Notes under the pieces: generated by a model
What the model was told of the DNA's origin: nothing
Seen by the model: only the letters and a program-made list of their open reading frames with translations
Database searches by the model: none
Part shown: positions 31,596 through 41,579 of the stretch, piece by piece
Position numbering within the stretch: position 1 is the first letter of the stretch
Layout of the letters: the number at the start of each line of letters is the position of its first letter
Assembly (NCBI RefSeq): GCF_000507145.1
Contig: NZ_AYTO01000034.1
Span: 124,001 to 188,000 of the forward strand
Reading direction: 5' to 3'
Length of the DNA stretch: 64,000 nt
Origin: Bacillus tequilensis KCTC 13622
GTDB taxonomy: Bacteria > Bacillota > Bacilli > Bacillales > Bacillaceae
Translations under genes and position numbers: made by a program

Positions 31596-32012
31596 ATGAG
31601 AATATTAGGACTCGATTTAGGAACCAAAACACTCGGTGTTGCTCTGAGCGATGAAATGGGCTGGACTGCTCAAGGCATTGAGACCATAAAGATAAATGAA
31701 GCGGAAGGCGATTATGGTTTATCTCGTTTATCTGAACTGATAAAGGACTATACTATAGATAAAATCGTGCTCGGCTTTCCTAAGAATATGAACGGAACAG
31801 TCGGCCCGAGAGGCGAAGCCAGCCAAATATTTGCTAAAGTGCTTGAAACAACGTACAATGTTCCTGTTGTGCTGTGGGACGAGCGTCTTACCACAATGGC
31901 GGCTGAAAAAATGCTGATTGCAGCTGATGTCAGCAGGCAAAAACGAAAAAAAGTCATTGATAAAATGGCGGCTGTTATGATTTTGCAAGGATATCTTGAC
32001 AGCTTAAATTAA
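31596..32012 (+). CDS. yrrK: YrrK (YqgF/RuvX), RNase H-fold nuclease
   Basis: 138 residues. YqgF family: [14 protein letters not shown] at residues 4-17 (first acidic residue), [12 protein letters not shown] mid-protein, and WDERLTT with the catalytic acidic residue. Proposed as a Holliday-junction resolvase-like nuclease and, in E. coli, a 16S rRNA 5'-end processing enzyme; YrrK of B. subtilis has in vitro nuclease activity as I recall. Essential-operon context with alaS. Confidence 0.92.
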   Translation: MRILGLDLGTKTLGVALSDEMGWTAQGIETIKINEAEGDYGLSRLSELIKDYTIDKIVLGFPKNMNGTVGPRGEASQIFAKVLETTYNVPVVLWDERLTTMAAEKMLIAADVSRQKRKKVIDKMAAVMILQGYLDSLN

Positions 32013-32029
32013 AGCCAGAGGTGAAGAAA

Positions 32030-32311
32030 ATGGAACACGGCGAAAAAAATATTACAATTGTTGATGAACAAGGAAATGAACAGCTTTGTGAAGTGCTGTT
32101 TACATTTGAAAACGAAGAGTTTGGCAAGTCTTATGTGCTGTACTACCCTATCGAAACAAAAGATGACGAAGAAGTAGAAATTCTTGCTTCCAGCTTCACG
32201 CCAAACGAAGACGGTGAAAACGGTGAGCTGTTCCCAATCGAAACTGACGAGGAATGGGACATGATCGAAGAAACACTCAACACGTTTTTAGCGAACGAAG
32301 ACGAAGAATAA
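32030..32311 (+). CDS. yrzB: YrzB, DUF1292 acidic small protein
   Basis: 93 residues from ATG 32030 (AGAGGTG at ideal distance). Very acidic, with the DUF1292 pattern: an N-terminal [10 protein letters not shown], then [19 protein letters not shown], and a Glu/Asp-rich tail. Function unknown; the alaS-yrzL-yrrK-yrzB order is conserved in Firmicutes. A terminator closes the operon. Confidence 0.88.
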   Translation: MEHGEKNITIVDEQGNEQLCEVLFTFENEEFGKSYVLYYPIETKDDEEVEILASSFTPNEDGENGELFPIETDEEWDMIEETLNTFLANEDEE

Positions 32312-32327
32312 AACACCGCGTAAGACC

Positions 32328-32359
32328 AAAGCCGGAGCCAAAATGCTCCGGCTTTTTTT
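32328..32359 (+). terminator. Terminator after yrzB
   Basis: AAAGCCGGAGC / GCTCCGGCTTT, 11 bp, 6-base loop, T-run. Confidence 0.93.
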
Positions 32360-32452
32360 CTGCTGTATGAAGGCCTCTTTCGCCCTTTTTTTGTAATAAA
32401 TTGCCGAAATACAATGAATCATGTAGTATAAGAGCTGATGGGAGGAGACCTA

Positions 32453-33535
32453 ATGTATATCAATCAGCAAAAAAAATCATTTTTTAATAAAAAAAGAATC
32501 GTACTGTCTTCCATTATTGTGCTGCTTCTCATCATTGGCGGGGCATTTTTATATGGGAAATCATTGCTTGAACCTGTAGAAAAAGACAGTGAAACGACAG
32601 TGAACATTAACATTCCGAGCGGCTCGTCTGTTTCGGCCATCGCATCGATATTAAAGAAAAACGATGTTATAAAAAGCGAGAAGGCATTTCAGTATTATGT
32701 GAAATATAAAGGTGCCTCCGGGTTTCAGGCGGGATACTACCACCTGAATAAAGGGATGGATTTAGACGCGATTATTCATAAGCTGACAAGCGGGGCTACA
32801 AGCTACGCCTTTCAAATTACGGTGACTGAGGGAGCTCAGCTGACCCAAATCGCGGCAGCTATTGCTGATGAAACAAAATACTCTAAAAAACAAGTGTTAG
32901 AGAAGCTGGACGATAAAACATTTATCAATCAGCTGAAGAAAGAATTCCCGGACACTGTGACAAACGATGTTTTCAATAAGAACATTAAGCATCCGCTGGA
33001 AGGGTACCTATTCCCGGCTACATACCCTTTTAACGATCCGGACACGTCACTTGACGACATGATCAAGGCAATGATCGAACAGACAAATTCTTATGTGGAA
33101 ACCTACAAATCAGAAATGAAGAAAAAGAAACTTTCTGTGCATAAGCTGCTGACGATGGCTTCTTTGATAGAGGAAGAAGCGACTGAAAAAGCCGACCGCC
33201 ATAAAATTGCGAGCGTCTTTTATAACCGTCTGAAGAAGAAAATGCCGCTCCAAACAGATCCGACCGTCCTGTATGCGGCCGGCAAGCATAAAGATCGGGT
33301 TCTTTATAAGGATCTGGAACTCGATTCGCCGTATAATACGTATAAAAACACGGGACTGACGCCAGGGCCGATTGCCAACGCCGGCTTGTCATCATGGGAA
33401 GCGGCGCTGAATCCAGATCAAACGGACTATCTGTACTTCTTAGCAAAGTCAAATGGTGAGGTCGTATTTACAAAAACGCTAAAAGAGCATAATAAAGCAA
33501 AAGAAAAATACATTTCCTCAAAAAGTGAGAAATAA
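32453..33535 (+). CDS. mltG: MltG (YrrL), endolytic peptidoglycan transglycosylase
   Basis: 360 residues from ATG 32453 (GGGAGGAGA site). Short basic cytoplasmic N-terminus, one membrane helix at about 15-37, then LysM-like region and the YceG catalytic domain with IEEEATEKADR (catalytic Glu near 240), VFYNRLKKKMPLQTDPT and GLTPGPIANAG. Cleaves nascent glycan strands and sets their length near the division and elongation machinery. Class B PBP gene pbpI is 4.5 kb downstream, but no link is implied. Confidence 0.93.
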   Translation: MYINQQKKSFFNKKRIVLSSIIVLLLIIGGAFLYGKSLLEPVEKDSETTVNINIPSGSSVSAIASILKKNDVIKSEKAFQYYVKYKGASGFQAGYYHLNKGMDLDAIIHKLTSGATSYAFQITVTEGAQLTQIAAAIADETKYSKKQVLEKLDDKTFINQLKKEFPDTVTNDVFNKNIKHPLEGYLFPATYPFNDPDTSLDDMIKAMIEQTNSYVETYKSEMKKKKLSVHKLLTMASLIEEEATEKADRHKIASVFYNRLKKKMPLQTDPTVLYAAGKHKDRVLYKDLELDSPYNTYKNTGLTPGPIANAGLSSWEAALNPDQTDYLYFLAKSNGEVVFTKTLKEHNKAKEKYISSKSEK

Positions 33536-33560
33536 AAGGAGAGCAAAAAGCTCTCCTTTT
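33536..33560 (+). terminator. Terminator after mltG
   Basis: AAAAGGAGAGC / GCTCTCCTTTT with AAAAA loop. Confidence 0.85.
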
Positions 33561-33630
33561 ATTCGCTTTCCGTAAGGATTTATGATAAAATATATCGGGT
33601 TGTTTACCGATGTATCATGATGCATTCAGA

Positions 33631-33666
33631 GAGTGTCCTGTGTAAAAGACTGGGGCACTCCTTTTT
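33631..33666 (+). terminator. Terminator-like hairpin in the trmR leader
   Basis: GAGTGTCC / GGGGCACTC arms with one T-G pair and a 14-base loop, then CTTTTT. It stands 20 bases before the trmR GTG and after mltG already has its own terminator, so it may attenuate trmR rather than end mltG. Confidence 0.6.
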
Positions 33667-33668
33667 AG

Positions 33669-34340
<672 letters not shown>

Positions 34341-34345
34341 ACGTC

Positions 34346-35275
34346 ATGAAAAAACCAGAGCTCTTAGTGACGCCGACGAGTGTGGCAGACATTTTGCCGC
34401 TGATACAGGCGGGGGCAACTGCGTTTTTAGTTGGGGAACAGAGATACGGCTTGAGATTGGCCGGGGAATTTTCTCGTGAAGATGTAACAAAAGCTGTGGA
34501 GATTGCTCATAAAGAAGGAGCAAAAGTATACGTTGCTGTAAACGCAATTTTCCATAACGATAAAGTGGGTGAGCTTGGCGAATATCTGGCTTTCTTAGCG
34601 AAAGCCGGTGCTGATGCGGCGGTGTTCGGCGATCCTGCTGTGCTTATGGCTGCCCGTGAATCTGCGCCTGACCTGAAGCTTCATTGGAGCACAGAAACGA
34701 CAGGCACCAACTACTATACATGCAACTACTGGGGACGAAAAGGCGCGGCGCGTTCAGTGCTCGCCAGAGAATTAAACATGGACAGCATTGTGGAAATCAA
34801 AGAAAATGCTGAAGTTGAAATTGAAATCCAAGTCCATGGAATGACGTGCATGTTCCAATCGAAGCGTTCTTTGATCGGAAACTATTTTGAATACCAGGGC
34901 AAAGTCATGGATATTGAAGGAAAGAAAAAAGAATCAGATATGTTCCTGCATGATAAAGAACGTGATAATAAATATCCGATTTTCGAAGACGAAAACGGCA
35001 CGCATATCATGAGCCCGAACGATGTGTGCATCATTGACGAGCTCGAAGAATTAATAGATGCCGGCGTTGATTCTTTCAAAATTGACGGTGTTCTAAAAAC
35101 GTCTGAATACTTAATAGAAGTCACCAAAATGTACAGAGAAGCCATTGATCTGTGTGCGGAAAACCGTGACGAATACGAAGCGAAAAAAGAAGACTGGATT
35201 GAACGTATTGAAAGCATCCAGCCAGTTAACAGAAAAATAGATACCGGATTCTTCTTCAAAGAAACGGTTTATTAA
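34346..35275 (+). CDS. trhP1: TrhP1 (YrrN), U32 family, tRNA uridine-34 hydroxylation
   Basis: 309 residues from ATG 34346 (AGAGGTG site inside the trmR end). Peptidase U32-type barrel, but this branch works in prephenate-dependent 5-hydroxylation of wobble uridine with TrhP2, as shown for YrrN/YrrO. Visible motifs: the TETTGTNYYTCNYWG segment and IQVHGMTCMFQSKRSLIGN, carrying the paired cysteines of the family. Older annotation would call it a protease. Confidence 0.88.
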   Translation: MKKPELLVTPTSVADILPLIQAGATAFLVGEQRYGLRLAGEFSREDVTKAVEIAHKEGAKVYVAVNAIFHNDKVGELGEYLAFLAKAGADAAVFGDPAVLMAARESAPDLKLHWSTETTGTNYYTCNYWGRKGAARSVLARELNMDSIVEIKENAEVEIEIQVHGMTCMFQSKRSLIGNYFEYQGKVMDIEGKKKESDMFLHDKERDNKYPIFEDENGTHIMSPNDVCIIDELEELIDAGVDSFKIDGVLKTSEYLIEVTKMYREAIDLCAENRDEYEAKKEDWIERIESIQPVNRKIDTGFFFKETVY

Positions 35276-35293
35276 TCAAAAGGAGGTTAAGCT

Positions 35294-36562
35294 ATGACTG
35301 CCGTAAATGATAAGATATCCAAAATCGTCAATGGTAAGCGTGTGATTACGAAAAAGCCTGAGCTTCTCGCACCTGCGGGTAATCTTGAAAAGCTGAAAAT
35401 TGCTGTGCATTACGGAGCGGACGCGGTCTTTATCGGAGGACAGGAATACGGGCTCCGCTCGAATGCCGATAACTTTACGATCGAAGAAATTGCAGAAGGC
35501 GTTGAATTCGCGAAACAATATGGCGCGAAGATCTACGTAACGACGAATATTTTCGCCCACAATGAAAACATGGACGGGCTTGAAGAGTATTTAAAAGCGC
35601 TTGGAGACGCCAACGTTGCCGGCATTATTGTCGCAGATCCGCTGATTATCGAAACATGCCGCAGAGTGGCGCCGAACGTTGAAGTTCACTTGAGCACGCA
35701 GCAGTCTCTTTCAAACTGGAAGGCTGTTCAGTTCTGGAAAGAGGAAGGCCTTGACCGCGTCGTGCTGGCACGTGAAACGAGCGCTCTCGAAATCAGAGAA
35801 ATGAAAGAAAAGGTAGATATCGAAATCGAATCCTTTATTCACGGCGCGATGTGTATCGCATATTCCGGCCGCTGTGTGCTGAGCAATCACATGACAGCGC
35901 GGGATTCCAACCGCGGCGGCTGCTGCCAGTCATGCCGCTGGGATTATGATCTCTATCAAACAGATGGTGCCAACGCCGTTGCTTTGTATGGTGAAGATGA
36001 TGCGCCATTTGCAATGAGTCCGAAAGATTTGAAGTTGATTGAATCCATTCCGAAAATGATCGAAATGGGCATCGACAGCTTAAAAATTGAAGGACGCATG
36101 AAATCCATTCACTATATCGCAACAGTTGTCAGTGTATACCGCAAAGTCATTGACGCGTATTGCGCTGATCCCGATAACTTTGTGATCCAAAAAGAATGGC
36201 TTGAAGAGCTTGATAAGTGCGCCAACCGTGATACTGCGACAGCTTTCTTTGAAGGAACGCCAGGCTATGAAGAGCAAATGTTCGGCGAGCACGCCAAAAA
36301 AACGACGTTTGATTTTGTCGGCTTAGTGCTGAATTATGATGAAGACACACAGATGGTCACGCTTCAGCAGCGAAATTTCTTCAAAAAAGGCGACGAAGTG
36401 GAATTTTTCGGCCCTGAAATCGAAAACTTTACACACACGATTGAAACCATTTGGGACGAAGACGGAAATGAGCTAGATGCTGCCCGCCATCCCCTGCAAA
36501 TTGTCAAATTCAAACTAGACAAAAAGATTTATCCGAGCAACATGATGAGAAAGGGGAAGTAA
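35294..36562 (+). CDS. trhP2: TrhP2 (YrrO), U32 family, tRNA uridine-34 hydroxylation
   Basis: 422 residues. U32 signature: ELLAPAGNLEKLKIAVHYGADAVFIGG at the N-terminus, then FIHGAMCIAYSGRC and a cysteine cluster RGGCCQSCRW near 215 that can bind a metal cluster, and a C-terminal beta domain. Partner of TrhP1. The start ATG 35294 has AGGAGG, 18 bases after trhP1. udk follows 6 bases after its stop, so trmR-trhP1-trhP2-udk looks like one transcript. Confidence 0.9.
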   Translation: MTAVNDKISKIVNGKRVITKKPELLAPAGNLEKLKIAVHYGADAVFIGGQEYGLRSNADNFTIEEIAEGVEFAKQYGAKIYVTTNIFAHNENMDGLEEYLKALGDANVAGIIVADPLIIETCRRVAPNVEVHLSTQQSLSNWKAVQFWKEEGLDRVVLARETSALEIREMKEKVDIEIESFIHGAMCIAYSGRCVLSNHMTARDSNRGGCCQSCRWDYDLYQTDGANAVALYGEDDAPFAMSPKDLKLIESIPKMIEMGIDSLKIEGRMKSIHYIATVVSVYRKVIDAYCADPDNFVIQKEWLEELDKCANRDTATAFFEGTPGYEEQMFGEHAKKTTFDFVGLVLNYDEDTQMVTLQQRNFFKKGDEVEFFGPEIENFTHTIETIWDEDGNELDAARHPLQIVKFKLDKKIYPSNMMRKGK

Positions 36563-36568
36563 CAGCCC

Positions 36569-37204
36569 ATGGGTAAGAGTCCAGTAGTCATTGGAATCGC
36601 AGGAGGTTCCGGTTCAGGAAAAACGAGTGTGACACGCTCCATTTATGAACAATTTAAAGGACACTCGATTTTAATGATCCAGCAAGACCTTTATTACAAA
36701 GACCAAAGCCATCTTCCATTTGAAGAAAGGCTGAACACAAACTATGATCATCCGCTTGCGTTTGATAATGACTATTTAATCGAGCATATTCAGGATCTGT
36801 TGAATTACCGCCCGATCGAAAAGCCGATTTACGATTATAAGCTTCACACACGTTCAGAGGAAACGGTTCACGTCGAGCCAAAGGATGTTATTATCCTTGA
36901 GGGCATTCTGGTTCTTGAAGACAAAAGGCTCCGTGATCTGATGGATATCAAGCTTTACGTTGATACAGACGCTGACTTGCGTATCATCAGACGGATTATG
37001 AGAGATATTAATGAGCGCGGCCGCTCTATTGATTCTGTTATTGAACAATATGTGTCAGTTGTCCGCCCGATGCATAACCAATTTGTCGAGCCAACGAAAC
37101 GATACGCTGATATTATTATCCCGGAAGGCGGACAGAATCACGTCGCAATTGATCTAATGGTCACAAAAATCCAAACCATTCTTGAACAAAACGCGATTTT
37201 GTAA
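36569..37204 (+). CDS. udk: Udk, uridine kinase
   Basis: 211 residues. P-loop GGSGSGKTS at residues 11-19, the DLYYKDQ and NYDHPLAFD substrate segments and the [12 protein letters not shown] lid. Phosphorylates uridine and cytidine with GTP or ATP in pyrimidine salvage. Starts at ATG 36569 with GGGGAAG site that overlaps the trhP2 end. Confidence 0.96.
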   Translation: MGKSPVVIGIAGGSGSGKTSVTRSIYEQFKGHSILMIQQDLYYKDQSHLPFEERLNTNYDHPLAFDNDYLIEHIQDLLNYRPIEKPIYDYKLHTRSEETVHVEPKDVIILEGILVLEDKRLRDLMDIKLYVDTDADLRIIRRIMRDINERGRSIDSVIEQYVSVVRPMHNQFVEPTKRYADIIIPEGGQNHVAIDLMVTKIQTILEQNAIL

Positions 37205-37454
37205 TACCATAGCATAGACATAAATAACTCTGACCATATTATGTATAGGCAGGAAGGGGATGTGTAAATTCCCTTCTTTCCCTGTTTATAAACGCGAAAT
37301 ATTTGCAGAACGACAAGAATCAGTTTAAGATAAACAGTACCTATATGGGAGAGAAGAACGAGGACTGCCCTGTGTTCTCATTCTTGTATTTTTTAGTTTA
37401 TGCTCTCATACATAATCGAAGATGTTGAGGGACAACCAGAAGGAGTGAAGGGAC
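37205..37454. other. udk-greA intergenic region, no gene
   Basis: 250 bases. GAAGGGG / CCCTTC inverted repeat at about 37251-37275 may be a weak udk terminator. A second GA-rich inverted repeat (AGAACGAG / TTCTCATTCT) around 37350-37385 precedes TTTTTT. No start codon with a ribosome site apart from greA's GAAGGAGTG. The greA promoter must lie here, but I cannot place it with confidence. Confidence 0.5.
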
Positions 37455-37928
37455 ATGGCACAAGAGAAAGTTTTTCCTATGACTGCAGAAGGAAAACAAA
37501 AACTTGAACAAGAATTAGAATATTTGAAAACGGTTAAACGAAAAGAAGTAGTAGAACGCATCAAAATTGCGAGAAGTTTTGGAGACCTTTCCGAGAACTC
37601 TGAATACGATTCAGCGAAAGAAGAGCAGGCATTTGTAGAGGGCCGTGTGACGACTCTTGAAAATATGATCCGCAATGCGAAAATCATTGAAGATGACGGC
37701 GGCTCTAACGTTGTCGGTTTAGGTAAAACCGTCACTTTCGTCGAACTGCCTGACGGTGATGAAGAGTCATATACAATCGTTGGCAGCGCTGAAGCTGATC
37801 CGTTTGAAGGAAAAATCTCAAATGATTCACCAATCGCCAAAAGCCTGCTGGGCAAAAAAGTGGATGATGAAGTTACAGTTCAAACACCGGGCGGAGAAAT
37901 GCTCGTGAAAATTGTGAAAATTTCATAA
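37455..37928 (+). CDS. greA: GreA, transcription elongation factor
   Basis: 157 residues, usual size. N-terminal coiled coil ([14 protein letters not shown], then [14 protein letters not shown] with acidic tip residues) and C-terminal FKBP-like domain ending [16 protein letters not shown]. Stimulates transcript cleavage by backtracked RNA polymerase. ATG 37455 with GAAGGAG site. The terminator that ends it runs into the next gene's start. Confidence 0.96.
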   Translation: MAQEKVFPMTAEGKQKLEQELEYLKTVKRKEVVERIKIARSFGDLSENSEYDSAKEEQAFVEGRVTTLENMIRNAKIIEDDGGSNVVGLGKTVTFVELPDGDEESYTIVGSAEADPFEGKISNDSPIAKSLLGKKVDDEVTVQTPGGEMLVKIVKIS

Positions 37929-37944
37929 TATCCGTTTAGTAAAG

Positions 37945-37981
37945 AAACACCTCGTCCACAATGTGGGTGAGGTGTTTTTTT
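37945..37981 (+). terminator. greA terminator carrying the pbpI ribosome site
   Basis: AAACACCTC / GAGGTGTTT with an inner CCAC / GTGG step and AAT loop, then seven T ending at 37981. The pbpI ATG is the next base, and AGGTG in the 3' arm (37970-37974) is 7 bases from that ATG. Confidence 0.88.
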
Positions 37982-39736
37982 ATGAAGATATCAAAACGAA
38001 TGAAACTGGCCGTCATTACTTTTTTGATCGTGTTTTTTCTCCTTCTGCTGCGGCTGGCGGAAATCCAGCTGTTTTTCACAGAATCCTTTTCAAAAAAGAA
38101 CATCAATTTGATCCAGGAAAGTGTAAACCAGCGAACGGAGGAAGTGCTCATTTCGGACGGAAGAGGCTCTTTTTTAGATCGAAACGGGCAGGCCCTCACC
38201 GGCAAAAGCGAGCCTGCCGTTGTTTTGTTCCCTTTTTTGCTGACGCAGGATTGGCCGATTAAAAAGGTTGCGGACATCCTTGGCATGTCTGAAGATGAAC
38301 TGCATCAGGCACTTGCAAAGGCAAAAAAACCGGTCATTTTGCAGCAAAAGAAAATCAAAACACTTTCGAAACAATCCATCACAAAAATCAATTCTTTGAA
38401 ATATCCCGGCATTTACGGCGTATATATGGAGAATGAAGACAAGCCCAGCCTTGCTTCACATACAATCGGTAGCACGAATCAAGATCCGGCGCTTCTCCGC
38501 AAAAAATATCCTGGTAAAGAGAGTCTTCCAATTACAACAGAAATCGGTACAACCGGTTTAGAACGGACATTTGATGAGTTTTTGCTTCCGGAACAGGACA
38601 CAAAGCTTTTATATCATGTGGACGGAAAAGGAAACCCTTTGTTTGGCATGGACGTCAAATATACAGCTGCAGCCAATACATTTTTTCCGCTCCAGGTCAA
38701 AACAACGATCGACCAAAGCATTCAAAAAGCGATGGAGGAGGTATTGAATGAGCAGGGGCTGAAAAAAGGAGGAGCCGTGCTGCTGGATATTGAAAACAGC
38801 AGTATTATGGGAATTGTGAGCAAACCGGATGCCGATGCCTCACGACAAAACACGCTTCAAAACTATATGCTGACGCCAATCTATCCCGGTTCTGTTTTTA
38901 AAACAGTCATTGCCGCAGCTGCAATCGAAAATGATACGGTGAAGCCGAGCCAAACCTTTAATTGCAATTTAAACCTGTACGGGGAACCGGGAGACGATAA
39001 AGGAACCTTGTCATTTGATGAGAGTTTTGCCCAAAGCTGCAATTACACATTTACGAGTCTTGCAGAACAATTAATGAAAAAAGACAGATCAGTCATTGAA
39101 GATATGTCAAAAAAACTGGGACTTACAGATCGGGCAGGCTGGGAAGGAAAACTATATCACGAAACGGATTTCCGCCAGTTGTATAACGAAAAAAGCGGCA
39201 TGATTTGGGGGGATGAAAAAGACAAATCAGTCAAAAAAGCCATTGCACAAACAGCGATCGGGCAGAAAAACGTAAAGGTAACGCCGCTCGAGGTGGCTAA
39301 CATGATGGCGACAATCGCCCGCGGCGGAGAAAAGCGGCAGGTGAGAATCGCTGATCAGATTGAATATAAAAACGGCACAACCCTCGTTACGTTTAAAGAT
39401 CAAAAGCTTAAAGGAGAAACGATAGACAAATATACGGCACAGCAGCTTCAAAAAATGCTGCGGCGGGTGGTGGAATCTCCTGCCGGAACGGGCAGAAGGT
39501 TTCAAGATCTTCCGTATACTGTAGCAGGGAAGTCTGGCACAGCCCAGACAGGCAAGCTCTCAAAAAAGAAAGAAACGCTCTATGAAAAATGGTTTGCCGG
39601 ATATTTCCCCGCTGATAAGCCGAAATACGCTCTTGTCGTTTTACACATGGATACGCCGGGGGATAAGGCTCTGACAAATTCGGTGTTTTATGATATTGTT
39701 AAAAACGTACACGAAATTGAAAGCAATCAGAAATAG
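37982..39736 (+). CDS. pbpI: PbpI (YrrR), class B penicillin-binding protein
   Basis: 584 residues from ATG 37982. Short cytoplasmic N-terminus, one membrane helix at about 8-28, a dimerisation domain, then a transpeptidase domain with SVFK (Ser near 304), SCN near 351 and KSGT near 517, all intact. Class B enzymes crosslink peptidoglycan; PbpI is a SigF/sporulation-linked PBP in B. subtilis as I recall. Its only plausible ribosome site lies in the 3' arm of the greA terminator. A later in-frame start would remove the membrane anchor, so this start is favoured. yrrS follows. Confidence 0.9.
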   Translation: MKISKRMKLAVITFLIVFFLLLLRLAEIQLFFTESFSKKNINLIQESVNQRTEEVLISDGRGSFLDRNGQALTGKSEPAVVLFPFLLTQDWPIKKVADILGMSEDELHQALAKAKKPVILQQKKIKTLSKQSITKINSLKYPGIYGVYMENEDKPSLASHTIGSTNQDPALLRKKYPGKESLPITTEIGTTGLERTFDEFLLPEQDTKLLYHVDGKGNPLFGMDVKYTAAANTFFPLQVKTTIDQSIQKAMEEVLNEQGLKKGGAVLLDIENSSIMGIVSKPDADASRQNTLQNYMLTPIYPGSVFKTVIAAAAIENDTVKPSQTFNCNLNLYGEPGDDKGTLSFDESFAQSCNYTFTSLAEQLMKKDRSVIEDMSKKLGLTDRAGWEGKLYHETDFRQLYNEKSGMIWGDEKDKSVKKAIAQTAIGQKNVKVTPLEVANMMATIARGGEKRQVRIADQIEYKNGTTLVTFKDQKLKGETIDKYTAQQLQKMLRRVVESPAGTGRRFQDLPYTVAGKSGTAQTGKLSKKKETLYEKWFAGYFPADKPKYALVVLHMDTPGDKALTNSVFYDIVKNVHEIESNQK

Positions 39737-39800
39737 AACAACTTCTCAGCACATGGTAAAATATATGCTGAGCCAAGAGTTATAAAGGAGTGCAGAATTA

Positions 39801-40484
39801 TTGAGCAATAATCAATCTCGTTATGAAAACCGTGATAAACGCAGGAAAGCTAATTTAGTGCTTAACATTTTAATCGCAATCGTATCCATACTAATTGTCG
39901 TAGTAGCGGCGAATCTCTTCATTAACAGTCCTTCCAGCAAAGATGTCAGCAAGGATTCTGAAACGGCGCAAAAACAGGAATCTCCGGCTTCAGGAAAGAC
40001 GGAAAAGAAATCGGATGAGGATATAAAAGACAGCAAGAAAGACTCATCTGACAGCGAAAAGGATTCTGAGAAGTCTTCAGATTCCAAAAAAGATGATTCT
40101 TCTAAAAGTGATGATTCAGACTCAAGCTCAAATTCAGAAGATCCGCTTAAAGACGCAAAAGTAACAGAAGGCGGCTCATCAAGCGACGTGGAAAAAACGT
40201 ATGAAAATTCTGACTGGAAAGCAGTCGGAACCGAGCAGACAGGCGAGCATGCCGCCACTTATGATTCAAGCTCACAAGACTGGGCTGAGATGCTGAAAGC
40301 CATGTCATATGCGACTGGTGTTTCAAAAGATAACATGACGGTGCTCTGGCTCGGAAATAACGGCAGCCCTCAGGATGCCAAAGGCAAGATTTTAGACAAG
40401 ACGACTGGAGATAAATATCAAGTAACCATTACATGGGTTGATAAAAAAGGCTGGAAGCCGACAAAAGTAGAAAAACTAAAATAA
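39801..40484 (+). CDS. yrrS: YrrS, DUF1510 membrane-anchored protein
   Basis: 227 residues from TTG 39801 with AAAGGAGTG. One membrane helix at about 20-42, then a 90-residue low-complexity linker of Ser, Asp, Lys and Glu, then a folded C-terminal DUF1510 domain (DWAEMLKAMSYATGV, then VTITWVDKKGWKPTKVEKLK). It is likely extracellular after the helix. Co-transcribed with pbpI, with which it interacts in B. subtilis according to my memory of sporulation literature; that link is not visible in sequence. Confidence 0.85.
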   Translation: MSNNQSRYENRDKRRKANLVLNILIAIVSILIVVVAANLFINSPSSKDVSKDSETAQKQESPASGKTEKKSDEDIKDSKKDSSDSEKDSEKSSDSKKDDSSKSDDSDSSSNSEDPLKDAKVTEGGSSSDVEKTYENSDWKAVGTEQTGEHAATYDSSSQDWAEMLKAMSYATGVSKDNMTVLWLGNNGSPQDAKGKILDKTTGDKYQVTITWVDKKGWKPTKVEKLK

Positions 40485-40485
40485 A

Positions 40486-40522
40486 CAAAAGCAGCCGGAT
40501 GAGAGCCCGGCTGCTTTTGTTT
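40486..40522. terminator. Bidirectional terminator between yrrS and yrzA
   Basis: ACAAAAGCAGCCGG / CCGGCTGCTTTTGT, 14 bp, flanked by A and T, serving both convergent genes. Confidence 0.93.
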
Positions 40523-40725
40523 TAGGCTTCAGCTGCGAAATGAACGACCGCGCTGTACAATATTCTTCCGTCTGCCACAGCGGTTTGGTGTGAAACAGAT
40601 TTCACCCGGAGCATGATGGCTTTATTGTTTTCAATCTGTGTATTGATTTTCTTTTCAAGCTCCTGCAATGAAGCCGCTTCGAAAAATTCCACTTTGTCTT
40701 TTATCAGATCTAATTGAAAATTCAT
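40522..40725 (-). CDS. yrzA: YrzA, DUF2536 small protein
   Basis: 67 residues, ATG at 40725 with GGAGGG site. Sequence begins MNFQLDLIKDKVEFFEA and includes KINTQIENNKAIMLRVKSVSHQ. Soluble, no motifs; DUF2536. Convergent with yrrS and divergent from yrrT. Confidence 0.82.
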   Translation of the reverse strand: MNFQLDLIKDKVEFFEAASLQELEKKINTQIENNKAIMLRVKSVSHQTAVADGRILYSAVVHFAAEA

Positions 40726-40852
40726 ATCTCGGCCCTCCAGCTTTCACAAGTCATATGAAGTATAAGCTTTTTTGCGGTAAACGCGCAATATAGATGGCAT
40801 AAAATACACAAAGTGTTTTAGTACCTGCTTTTTTAGAAGATGTGGTATGATA

Positions 40853-40863
40853 GGAACTGTTCC
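40853..40863. promoter_or_regulatory. Palindrome GGAAC-T-GTTCC upstream of yrrT, candidate operator
   Basis: Perfect 5-1-5 inverted repeat directly after a TATGAT (40846-40851), 55 bases before the yrrT start. The operon is a CymR target in B. subtilis, so this could be an operator; it does not clearly match a CymR consensus that I can recall. Confidence 0.4.
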
Positions 40864-40917
40864 ATCATTAATTCATAGTATACTTATGGGAATTATAAAA
40901 TATGGAGTGTGACAAAT

Positions 40918-41559
40918 ATGGGACGTGAATTTATCCCTCTCTTTGAAGATTGGGCAGCAACTTATGATCAAACAGTCCAAGGTTTTGATATTCAGTATAA
41001 AGAAGCGTTCAGAGGCTATGATGATATCCTTGATGCCATCGTCAGCAGGTCTGGAACGCATGTGTTAGAATTCGGCCCAGGGACGGGGAATTTGACAGTG
41101 AAGCTGCTGGAGGCGGGCAAAGCTGTATTTGGAATCGAACCGTCTCCCGCAATGCGCAAATTGGGTTCTGACAAGCTTTCTGGCAGGGCAGAATTCGTTG
41201 ACGGAGACTTCCTGACATTTCCCGATCCGCCATTTCATGCTGACACAATTGTCAGTTCTTATGCGTTTCATCATTTGACAGACGATGAAAAAAGGACTGC
41301 CATAAAGCAATATGGCAAATACCTTCACTTGCATGATAAAATAGTGTTTGCCGATACCGTCTTTGAAAATGCAGAAGCGTATCAACAGGCTATTGATAAA
41401 GCCCGTTCTCAAGGCTTCTATCAGCTGGCAAATGATTTGGAGACGGAGCATTATTCCACATTGGATGCGCTGAAAGAGATGTTTACAGCTGAAGGTTTTG
41501 CAGTCCAATTCACTCAGCAAAACAACTTCGTGTGGATAATGGAGGCGATCAAACGGTAA
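40918..41559 (+). CDS. yrrT: YrrT, SAM-dependent methyltransferase of the methionine-to-cysteine operon
   Basis: 213 residues from ATG 40918 (GGAGTG site). Class I methyltransferase: HVLEFGPGTGNLT motif I near residue 45, IEPSPAMR motif and DTIVSSYAFHHL motif. Proposed to generate S-adenosylhomocysteine from SAM, feeding MtnN; the methyl acceptor is unknown. First gene of yrrT-mtnN-mccA-mccB-yrhC, repressed by CymR when cysteine is plentiful. Confidence 0.88.
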   Translation: MGREFIPLFEDWAATYDQTVQGFDIQYKEAFRGYDDILDAIVSRSGTHVLEFGPGTGNLTVKLLEAGKAVFGIEPSPAMRKLGSDKLSGRAEFVDGDFLTFPDPPFHADTIVSSYAFHHLTDDEKRTAIKQYGKYLHLHDKIVFADTVFENAEAYQQAIDKARSQGFYQLANDLETEHYSTLDALKEMFTAEGFAVQFTQQNNFVWIMEAIKR

Positions 41560-41579
41560 AGTGAAGGGAATGTGAATAG

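Noticed and set aside
34346-36562. trhP1 and trhP2 as secreted collagenase-like proteases
   Set aside because: The U32 name suggests peptidases, but operon context with trmR and published work on YrrN/YrrO fit tRNA hydroxylation; no signal peptide is present.
39821-40258. 145-codon minus-strand frame opposite yrrS
   Set aside because: Its Ser/Glu/Phe low-complexity sequence is only the complement of the Ser/Asp/Lys-rich linker of YrrS.
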